A stretch of DNA of 14,547 nucleotides from an uncultured Candidatus Altimarinota bacterium (GTDB lineage: Bacteria > Patescibacteriota > Gracilibacteria > BD1-5 > UBA6164): the NCBI GenBank assembly GCA_937944175.1, contig CALDZW010000095.1:1-14547 (forward strand), read 5' to 3'. A program made the position numbers and the translations under genes. This document shows, piece by piece, positions 8,674 to 14,547 of the stretch. The notes beneath the pieces are model-generated. The model was not told where the DNA came from and made no database searches. It saw only the letters and a list, made by a program, of their open reading frames with translations. Position 1 is the first letter of the stretch. Each line of letters opens with the position of its first letter.

Positions 8674-9585
8674 TTATACGTCTTTCATTGACTCAACTCC
8701 AGCAGTAATTTCAGATACTTCTCTGGTAATCATTGCCTGTCTCGCATTATTATATTTGAGGGTAAGTTCTCAAGCTATTTTATGAGCTGACTCTTTTGCA
8801 TTTTTCATTGCAATCATACGAGCAGAGTGTTCACTTGCCTTTCATTCAAGCAAGATATCAAAAAACATCATATGAATAATAATTGGCAATATTCTTTCAG
8901 CCAGTTCTCATTTTGAAGGTTCAATTTCATGCTGATTAATTCCCTCATTTTTAGCAAGTTCTTTATCTAGATCAAAGTGCTGCTCAGCCACTTTTGTTAA
9001 ATATTTTCTCACTCACTTTTGAGAGATTGGCAAGAAATCTCTCGCTACTGGAACCTGTGTAATAGCAGATACATAGTAGCTATAGAATACTTTTACCTTT
9101 TTATATTTCCCTCACATGAATTCAGTCAAGATCATATCAATCACTCCTTTTGTAAAAAAAGGTTCAATATTATCACCAAATTCTCAAGAAAAATCAGCCA
9201 GTATTTTTCCACCTGTTTGAGCTACAAACATAGCTGCCTTCTTTCAGATAGTAATATACTCCATCTCTTCTCCAGTCTCTTCAACATAGCTGTTTACACT
9301 TTTGAGCACATTAATGTTGTATCAACCACAGAGTCCCTTATTAGAAGTCACAATAACTCACAGAGTCTTTTTTCATTCTCCTTCTGAAAAAAGTGGAAAA
9401 TCAGTCATTGATTTTTCAAGTTGTAAAAACATTTTCAAAATTTCTAGCACAAATTCCTGTTTTTCCAATGCTAAATCCTGAGCCTTTTTCATCTTTACCG
9501 TTGAAATTAGCTCCATAGCACCAGTAATCTTTCCAGTATTTTTTATGGAAGAAATTTTTCTCTTTATTTCTTTAGCATTTGCCAT
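8674..9585 (-). CDS. atpG: ATP synthase F1 gamma subunit
   Basis: Gamma is the central rotor shaft of F1. The 303-residue length is normal. The N-terminus [20 protein letters not shown] and the C-terminal helix with [19 protein letters not shown] and [19 protein letters not shown] are the two conserved coiled-coil ends. The middle contains the typical SNKGLCGGYN segment, with one of its glycines on TGA. It is separated from atpA by an insertion of about 850 bp (9586-10438), whereas neighbouring atp genes are packed within 10-135 bp. Translation starts at ATG 9585 without a visible Shine-Dalgarno sequence. Confidence 0.96.
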
Positions 9586-9599
9586 TCTTTTATAGTTTG

Positions 9600-9812
9600 T
9601 TAACTATTATTTATATTTGAATTACTTATTTTCATAAACAGTGCGGAATAGAGCCGTCATAAACATTCAGCCATATAATCCTGTGTTATTCTATGCTGTT
9701 CATTTCAGGGTATTGAATCTCAAGTCAAACTAGATTGTCTATTTTTTCCTTCAGTGATTCAAACACCATTGCTAGCAGGTGTTGATTCATTGCTAGGAGC
9801 TGTTGGAGTCAT
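9600..9812 (-). CDS. Doubtful small ORF between the atpA-tail copy and atpG
   Basis: A frame of 70 codons runs from ATG (9812) to TAA (9600) with five UGA codons read as Gly. It starts [17 protein letters not shown] and ends [16 protein letters not shown] do not recognise it, and it has no membrane segment or motif. Two other frames over the same bases also give protein-like stretches, [16 protein letters not shown] in one and [18 protein letters not shown] in another. The locus may therefore be a decayed gene with frameshifts, and the frame listed is simply the longest with a normal start. Base composition (codons such as CGG, CCC and TCC) differs a little from the flanking atp genes. Confidence 0.3.
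9762..9796. repeat. Short inverted and direct repeats in the atpA-atpG insertion
   Basis: AACACC (9762-9767) and GGTGTT (9778-9783) form a 6-bp inverted repeat around a GCTAGC palindrome. CATTGCTAG occurs twice (9767-9775 and 9788-9796). Such nested small repeats can mark a recombination site, but this is only suggestive. Confidence 0.4.
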
Positions 9813-9830
9813 AGAGTTTTTATTAAATAA

Positions 9831-9949
9831 CTATTTATTAATTTCACTTACTTTATCAAGAATCTTATTTAGTTTTTTCTCACTATCATCAGACATTACT
9901 TTATTGGTAGCAATATCTTCTAGAATAGTTTTTTCATCTTCAAGAGAAG
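9831..9949 (-). pseudogene. atpA: Displaced duplicate of the atpA 3' end
   Basis: These 119 bp align without gaps to the last 119 bp of atpA (10439-10557), with 105 identical positions by my hand count. The copy still reads [20 protein letters not shown] and continues to DKVSEINK plus a TAG stop, with about 5 amino-acid changes in 38 and the rest silent. There is no start or upstream atpA sequence. Similarity stops abruptly at 9950, nine bases from the toxin stop, and in-frame stops lie just beyond. The mainly synonymous divergence suggests either an old duplication once under selection or a tail from a related strain's atpA. This is what remains when an element inserts into a gene end and brings its own replacement end. 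Confidence 0.88.
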
Positions 9950-9958
9950 TGTAGGACC

Positions 9959-10195
9959 CTAATATTTTTTATAAACATCTCATCTATATCAAACTGTTTC
10001 AATGAAATATTCTCATCATTTTTCAAAAAATATAATTCTAATGTTTCAGATTCTACACCTGAAGTATCACTTCTTCCCTCTGATAGAAGTAATATCTAAT
10101 CATTGAGTTTTATGTGTTAATATCTTTTCAATAGTTTCAAAGATAACATCTTTATTATTCTCTTTTCTGGCTATCTTTATCCATTTTTCAACCAT
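9959..10195 (-). CDS. RelE/ParE-family toxin of a type II toxin-antitoxin system
   Basis: The 78-residue product shows the compact RelE/ParE fold pattern. An N-terminal helical part (VIFETIEKILTHKT) precedes the beta-strand core IRGKKGYFRCRIGNIRIIFF, with the spaced Arg46, Arg48 and Arg53, and a C-terminal RGDVYKKY, typical of the family. Seven UGA codons are read as Gly. Under the standard code the gene would be unreadable, so it is adapted to this host's code. Its ATG overlaps the antitoxin stop by one base (TAATG), which implies translational coupling. By family it would cleave mRNA on the ribosome (RelE) or block gyrase (ParE), and the sequence alone does not decide which. It lies inside the atp operon directly before the duplicated atpA tail. 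Confidence 0.82.
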
Positions 10196-10374
10196 TATAA
10201 TTCTTTTTTCAGTACATTATAAAAGTCTGTCATTTTCATTGGAGTTTCTAATTTTGTATCAATCCATTGTGATTCTTGCAATCCTTCAACAGTTTGAATA
10301 AATGAGAGAAGAGTCATTTTATTTGTAAAAGACTTTTCAAGTTCTTGGGGTATTTCCACTTGAACAGTTTTCAT
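10195..10374 (-). CDS. Probable antitoxin partner of the RelE/ParE-like toxin
   Basis: This 59-residue ORF starts MKTVQVEIPQELEKSFTNK and ends DFYNVLKKEL. No UGA is needed. I do not recognise a specific antitoxin family. The call rests on its small size, its position directly upstream of the toxin, the one-base stop/start overlap and a palindrome in front of it. The N-terminal VQVEIPQELEKSF could be the strand-plus-helix start of a DNA-binding half, with the acidic and aromatic remainder as the toxin-binding part, but this is inference. It begins 64 bp after the atpA stop. Confidence 0.65.
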   Translation of the reverse strand: MKTVQVEIPQELEKSFTNKMTLLSFIQTVEGLQESQWIDTKLETPMKMTDFYNVLKKEL

Positions 10375-10393
10375 AGAAACAGTATTTATATAA

Positions 10394-10432
10394 ATAATAT
10401 CATTATATTATAGAGTTTTCACTATAAATCAA
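10394..10432 (-). promoter_or_regulatory. Candidate promoter/operator of the toxin-antitoxin pair
   Basis: An inverted repeat with 7-bp arms and a 4-bp centre (ATAATAT at 10394-10400, ATATTAT at 10405-10411) overlaps two possible TATAAT boxes on the minus strand. An upstream TTGATT (10432-10427) lies at non-ideal spacing (14 or 19 bp). It sits between atpA and the antitoxin gene, where an autorepressed promoter would be expected. Confidence 0.4.
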
Positions 10433-10438
10433 ATGTCA

Positions 10439-10557
10439 CTATTTATTAATTTCACTTACCTTATCAAGAATATCATCTAGTTTTTTCATGCTATCCTCTG
10501 ACATCACTTTATTAGTAGTGATATCTTCTAAAATAGTTTTTTCATCTTCAAGAGAAG
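10439..10557 (-). repeat. Direct repeat: resident copy of the atpA 3' end
   Basis: These are the last 119 bp of the intact atpA, repeated in the same orientation at 9831-9949, 608 bp away. The two copies bracket the toxin-antitoxin pair. Homologous recombination between them would remove the module and leave one intact atpA end. Confidence 0.88.
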
Positions 10558-11944
10558 CATATAAATCTTCTTCAAATTTAGGTACTCTATCTATTTCAAG
10601 AGCATCAAGGTATCACTTACCACCAGCATATAAAACACATACTTGTTTCGGCACATTGATTGGTTGATAGACTCCTTGATTCAGAAGTTTGAGCATTCTT
10701 GCTCATCTGTCTAGTTGTTTTCTTGTATCTTCATCAAGATCTGATGCAAACTGTGAAAAAGCTGCTAATTCTCTATATTGAGCTAGGTCTAATTTCAGAG
10801 TACCTGAAACTTTTTTCATGGCTTTAATTTGAGCAGAACCTCATACTCTAGAAACTGAAAGTCATACATCAATTGCCGGTCTTTGACCAGAGTTGAATAA
10901 ATTAGAATCAAGAAATATCTGTCCATCAGTAATAGAAATTACATTTGTTGGGATATATGCTGACACATCTCATGCTTGAGTTTCAATAATTGGAAGTGCT
11001 GTCATTGATCCACTACCAAGTTCTTCATTCAATTTAGCTGATCTTTCAAGCAATCTTGAGTGAAGGTAAAATACATCTCATGGGTATGCTTCTCTCCCTG
11101 GTGGTCTTCTGAGAAGGAGTGACATTTCTCTATAAGCAGCTGCTTGTTTTGAGAGGTCATCATATACAATAAGAGAATGTTGTCCATTCAACATAAAGTA
11201 CTCAGCAAGAGCACAACCAGTATATGGAGCTAAGTATTGCATAGCTGCTGGATCAGAAGCACCTGCTGTAACAATAATTGTATAATCAAGAGCTCATCTT
11301 TTTTTCAGCTCTTCTACAATTCTTGCTACTTTTCATTCCTTTTGACCAATAGCAACATACACACACATAACACCCGTACCTTTTTGATTCAAGATAGCAT
11401 CAATAGCTACTTGAGTTTTACCAGTTTGTCTATCTCAGATGATCAATTCTCTTTGACCTCTTCAAATTGGAACTAAAGCATCAACTGCTTTAATACCTGT
11501 TTCCATTGATTCATGAACAGATTTCCTATCCATTACTCAATTAGCTTGTCTCTCAATTGGATAGTAGTCATCTTTTACAATGTCTCCAAGCCCATCTATT
11601 GGAGTTCCAAGAGCATCAACTACTCTTCAAATAAATGTTTTCCCAACAGGAACACTCAGTACTTCTCCAGTAGCTTTTACTACTTCTCACTCTTTAATCC
11701 CTGTAAATCATTCTAGCACAATTACTCATACAAAATGATCTTCAAGATTCAAAGCTACTCACTTTGCTCCACTAGCAAATTCTACTAATTCATTATACCC
11801 AACACTTTTTAGACCTGAAACCTTTGCTACTCAGTCTCATACATAAAAAACTTCTCCAACATTCTCTACTCCAGGAGTAAGATCTGCTGAATCTATTTTT
11901 TTCTCTATGTCGTGTATAATACTTTTTAATAAGTCATTTGACAT
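10439..11944 (-). CDS. atpA: ATP synthase F1 alpha subunit
   Basis: Alpha forms the non-catalytic nucleotide sites of F1. The 501 residues match the family length. The Walker A motif is GDRQTGKT (170-177), its first Gly encoded by TGA. Other landmarks are [39 protein letters not shown], the alpha-type [20 protein letters not shown] and the [18 protein letters not shown] segment, which contains the stator-side Arg finger. The C-terminus is [14 protein letters not shown] followed by TAG, and its last 119 bp are duplicated downstream. The gene starts 54 bp after atpH. About 20 UGA codons are glycine positions conserved in the family. Confidence 0.98.
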
Positions 11945-11998
11945 ACTATACTGTATATTAAATATTAATTACTCTATTTCCTATTCTATTATATCTAT

Positions 11999-12343
11999 TT
12001 ACAGAATTTTGTTACAAGCCATATCAAGAGTCATATCAAGCATATCATCATTTTGAAATACCTTAATTCATCCAGATATATCCCTGGATTCAACAAATAC
12101 TACTTGATCTTTTGAAAGAGTTTCTCAAAATCATTTCTGGAAAGCACTTGATGCTTTCTCCCACGCAGCATTTTCATCAAGAGAAGCTCCATACTCAACT
12201 CTATAAGAATTTTCTCCAGTGATTTGTCTTTCAAAAAGAGCTTTTCATCGTGCTCCTAATTTTTTAGACATATCAACATAAGATTTCATTCCTTTCAGAA
12301 GAGTTTTTAATTCTGTAACTGTTAATCAATCTAATTGTTTCAT
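11999..12343 (-). CDS. atpH: Short ATP synthase delta-like subunit (OSCP)
   Basis: Position between atpF and atpA and the C-terminal pattern identify this as the F1 delta stalk subunit. The end, VVFVESRDISGGIKVFQNDDMLDMTL and after, resembles the delta signature of a GG(I/V)-x-V strand followed by D-x-(S/T)-(L/V). The protein has only 114 residues against the usual 175-180, and the missing part corresponds mainly to the N-terminal helical domain that binds the top of alpha. No upstream extension is possible, because atpF ends 10 bp before this ATG. A shortened OSCP, or one whose N-terminal domain is very diverged, is the best reading. The C-terminal domain of a V-type E subunit is a less likely alternative. 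Confidence 0.72.
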
Positions 12344-12353
12344 ATGTTTTTTA

Positions 12354-12827
12354 TTATTTCATGAGTTCAATTTCTTTCTCAACAAAGTCAGCTGAAATTT
12401 TTTGTTCTCAAAAAAGTTTCTTATTAAACTTCAAAACGAGATCAACAATATTTCCTCTTACATCACTGAGCATAGAAAGTTTTTCTTTCTCAATATCCTT
12501 TCTTCCAGCCGCAACTATATCAGTTGCTTGATTTTCTGCATCTTCTATGATAGAAGTTTTTTTGTTTTTTGCTATTACTTCAGCCTCAACAATCATGGCA
12601 TCTGATTTTTTTCTTGCCTTAGTGAGTATTGATTCTTTTTTCTCATTAGCCTGTGCTACGAGAGCATCAATATTTTTGTAATCTTCTTCTAATTTTTCTT
12701 GCTTTTTTTCCCATGTATCTAGGTAAGCTAGATAGGGAATAAAAATGAATTTTTTTAAAACCCATAGAATTAAAAGAAGGATTATAAACTGAATAATAAA
12801 CGTATCCACTGATACAAATCCTGCCAT
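12354..12827 (-). CDS. atpF: ATP synthase Fo b subunit
   Basis: Subunit b is the membrane-anchored peripheral stalk. Its 157 residues begin with one membrane helix (TFIIQFIILLLILWVLKKFIF, residues 9-29). A long charged coiled coil follows (YLDTWEKKQEKLEEDYKNID through RKDIEKEKLSML) and a C-terminal region contacts delta. One UGA in the C-terminal part (KKLFGEQK) is Gly and adds 18 residues up to the TAA. The PYLAYLDTWEKK segment after the membrane helix corresponds to the family's P-x-x-x-x-L-x-x-R/W pattern. It starts 27 bp after atpE. Confidence 0.94.
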
Positions 12828-12854
12828 CTTTATTCTTTTAAAAAATAGAAATTA

Positions 12855-13076
12855 CTACATTGCAAATCCAATAATAAATGCGATTACTAATGCATAAATT
12901 GCGATTGCTTCAGCAAATGCAATATACAAAATTGCACCACTTTGAATTTTTCAAGCAGCATTAGGATTTCTACCAATTGCTTCAAGAGCTCATTTACCAA
13001 TCATACCTACACCGATTCAAGGACCGATTGCACCTAAACCAATTGCTAATGCCATTGCTAATTCTTTGTATTCCAT
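12855..13076 (-). CDS. atpE: ATP synthase Fo c subunit
   Basis: The c subunit forms the ion-driven rotor ring. The 73-residue hairpin has a Gly-rich first helix (GLGAIGPGIGVGMIGKGALE), the polar loop GRNPNAA and a second helix (LYIAFAEAIAIYALVIAFII) with the ion-binding Glu56. Helix one lacks the Gln of the Na+ motif (P-x3-V here instead of P-x3-Q), and Glu56 is followed by Ala rather than Ser/Thr, so proton coupling is expected. Three UGA codons are Gly. Many other glycines here use GGT, a codon bias consistent with high expression. A stable hairpin lies in the 136-bp gap upstream. Confidence 0.97.
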
Positions 13077-13138
13077 ACTATGTAACTTAAATTATAAAAT
13101 ATAAATTCAGGAGAATAAATGATTTTCATAACTCTATC

Positions 13139-13173
13139 TGCCTAATGGCATCTTTCTCTTACTAAGAGAAAGA
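13139..13173 (-). repeat. Hairpin pair between atpB and atpE
   Basis: A perfect 10-bp stem (TCTTTCTCTT at 13151-13160 and AAGAGAAAGA at 13164-13173, 3-nt loop) is directly preceded by a small TGCC-TAAT-GGCA hairpin (13139-13150). No T-run follows on the minus strand, so termination is unlikely. It may protect or process the mRNA upstream of the highly expressed atpE. Confidence 0.6.
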
Positions 13174-13212
13174 AGATAATGAATACTTATTCTACTACAT
13201 CTAGATTTTATA

Positions 13213-14025
13213 CTAATGTTCTTCTTTTGCTTGGTTCAAATATGAGAGTGTCAGCAAAGAGAAAACCAAAGCCTGTACTATTGCTACAAATATCTCAAAA
13301 AACCAAAAAGGAATAGATATCAATATTCACACATTAAAGAGCCCCTGTGTCATCAGTACTCATAAATATGAGATAACTCAAATTAATACTATTCAAGCAA
13401 AGATATTTCAAAATAATCTGAGTGACAATGAAGCAATTGTTGATCATATTCATATAAAGTGGAGCCATCATACGAATACATTAATACACTTTTCTCATAG
13501 ATTTGATCCTGTAAAATTGAAGAAAAAGCTTTTTGAATATGCAAGTCATCAATGAGATTTGACTCATAGAGCCAAAAATGTAACTACAACCAAAAGAGCT
13601 AATGCAACTGTAGTATTTAGATCAGAGTGAATTGGCCTTAAATAGTAGAATAAGCTTCCATTTACTGAGGCTCCTAACCAGTCTATTATAAGCCCCCAAA
13701 TATTTCCAAGAAATACTATAAAGAATAATCACACTATAAGAGGAAAATATTTTCTTGAAAACTTCTTATCATCTCACATAGATACTCTCAATTGTTCATC
13801 AGAGAATTTCACTATATTCAAAAAGAAACTTTTTAATTTAGATTTCTTCTTTTTTAATGCTTTATTTGCAGCAAGAGAAATAATGACTATAAAAATCAAA
13901 AACAGGAATGATGCTACATTAGTATTTGAAACAAATTCAAATCCAGGAACTCTTTCTCACTGAAGTTGAGGAATATGAGGACCTACATGTGCTGTTCCTT
14001 CATGTGTACTAGTACTTTGAGCCAT
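13213..14025 (-). CDS. atpB: ATP synthase Fo a subunit
   Basis: Subunit a forms the proton half-channels next to the c-ring. The 270-residue protein starts with a periplasmic-type His-containing segment. Five or six membrane helices follow: SFLFLIFIVIISLAA, YFPLIVGLFFIVFLGNIW, TTVALALLVVVTFLALG, GWLHFIGIGSTIASL and the two C-terminal ones. The essential Arg203 lies in SLRLFGNIFAG, whose two glycines are both TGA codons. The last helices FWFFEIFVAIVQALVFSLL and LSYLNQA match the family's PW-x-x-E-x-x-V-x-x-x-QA-x-VF pattern. More than a dozen UGA codons break the gene up completely under the standard code. The start is the ATG at 14025, 27 bp after the atpZ-like gene. Confidence 0.96.
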
Positions 14026-14052
14026 ATGTTACAATATATAAACAAGTAATTA

Positions 14053-14280
14053 TTATTCTTCTTCTACATTTTCATTAGGGGCAATTTGCTCTATTTCACT
14101 TAATGCTTTCTTGAAGTATCAAGTAGAAAAAAAAGCTAGAGAGAAGACACTCAAGACCAAACATATAATTTTGTATTGGGCTCAACTCTCAAAAACATGA
14201 TCGAGTATATATCAAACCCCAAGAAATGCAAATAAATTTATGGCAATTAGTAAGGTAAAACCCTGTAAAACTTTTCTCAT
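14053..14280 (-). CDS. AtpZ/AtpI-like small membrane protein
   Basis: The 75-residue product has two membrane helices, QGFTLLIAINLFAFLGVGYI (6-25) and KIICLVLSVFSLAFFSTGYF (about 35-54). A short acidic tail ends IAPNENVEEE. Three UGA codons are Gly. Size, topology and position as first gene before atpB match the AtpZ/AtpI group (putative F0F1-ATPase subunit), which is thought to assist c-ring assembly or ion supply. Sequence motifs are weak in this group, so the name rests mainly on context. Confidence 0.7.
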
Positions 14281-14547
14281 ATTTTTTATATTAAAAGAGT
14301 GATTTTAATTTTTTTGATTTATTTTTCAAGTAAAAATATTTTTTTTTGTAATATAGCTCAGAATATAGTAATATTATATAAATAGAAGAAAGGTGATTGT
14401 TATTAAAATCCCTATCTTGAATTCTTTCCCTTTAGATAAAGAGAAAGAGGCCGCAACATAAATTAATCTATACATTATAGATAATAGGGCACATAAAAAT
14501 AACCACTTTATATTATTAACATGTATTATTATGACAGAAAATATCTA
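14281..14547. other. AT-rich region upstream of the atp operon
   Basis: No gene is certain here. On the minus strand the operon promoter is expected. A TATAAT is visible at 14378-14373, but no good -35 partner was found. A minus-strand hydrophobic frame of 33 codons (14475-14374) is open, but is more likely chance in AT-rich sequence. An imperfect hairpin rich in CTTT/AAAG lies around 14420-14450. Confidence 0.5.

Noticed and set aside
9019..9387. Plus-strand open frame of about 120 codons
   Set aside because: It is antisense to atpG, where the frame matches gamma-subunit motifs.
9754..9954. Plus-strand hydrophobic frame over the atpA-tail copy
   Set aside because: It is largely the antisense of the duplicated atpA end, and its hydrophobicity is the usual complement of Glu/Lys-rich coding.
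9831..10557. CRISPR-like or tandem repeat array
   Set aside because: There are only two copies, 608 bp apart, both homologous to atpA coding sequence, with genes between them.
12855..13076. Sodium-type c subunit
   Set aside because: The Gln of the P-x3-Q motif and the Ser/Thr after the ion-binding Glu are both absent.
14374..14475. Small minus-strand membrane-like ORF (33 codons) upstream of the atpZ-like gene
   Set aside because: AT-rich intergenic DNA often reads as Ile/Leu/Phe. There is no visible promoter, start signal or family, so it is noted only in the region description.

Overview
This AT-rich window makes sense only if UGA is read as glycine (translation table 25). That code is known from Gracilibacteria and Absconditabacteria (SR1), within the Candidate Phyla Radiation/Patescibacteria. 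Under the standard code nearly every gene here breaks up. With UGA = Gly they become full-length, and conserved glycines of textbook motifs fall on TGA: the TrpRS HLGN motif, the AtpD P-loop and the AtpB SLRLFGN motif. All 18 intact genes that I call with moderate or better confidence end in TAA (12) or TAG (6), never TGA. I saw no convincing Shine-Dalgarno sequence in front of the starts I inspected. The exact lineage cannot be fixed from this window.

Layout. At 108-836 (+) is a secreted, Lys/Glu-rich repeat protein with its own terminator, followed by trpS (1023-2003, +). On the minus strand follow a small lipoprotein (2013-2396) and, upstream of it in the same apparent operon, a cell-surface protein with three SLH-like segments joined to an LpqC/feruloyl-esterase-type hydrolase (2418-3791). 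Then come a minus-strand tRNA-Gln(CUG) and the ribosomal stalk operon rplJ-rplL (4043-5392), headed by an L10-leader-like RNA and a consensus promoter. bL10 carries an unusual C-terminal helix-hairpin-helix extension. Divergent from it, with its own near-perfect promoter, is a stand-alone RelA/SpoT-type HD protein (5674-6591, +), probably an alarmone hydrolase. It ends in a terminator shared with the converging ATP synthase operon.

The rest (6615-14280, minus strand) is a complete F1Fo ATP synthase operon, transcribed as atpZ-like, atpB, atpE, atpF, atpH, atpA, insertion, atpG, atpD, atpC. The AtpE motif suggests proton rather than sodium coupling. AtpH is short and AtpD has a poly-Lys/Glu tail. 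Hairpins without U-tracts lie between atpB and atpE and between atpD and atpC and may tune subunit stoichiometry.

The most unusual locus is between atpA and atpG (about 9586-10438). A two-gene RelE/ParE-like toxin-antitoxin module, also UGA=Gly encoded, follows the atpA stop. Immediately after the toxin is a second, diverged copy of the last 119 bp of atpA (105/119 identical), then about 245 bp of unrecognised sequence before atpG. This looks like insertion of an addiction cassette into the 3' end of atpA with restoration of the gene end, placing a toxin-antitoxin pair inside an essential energy operon.
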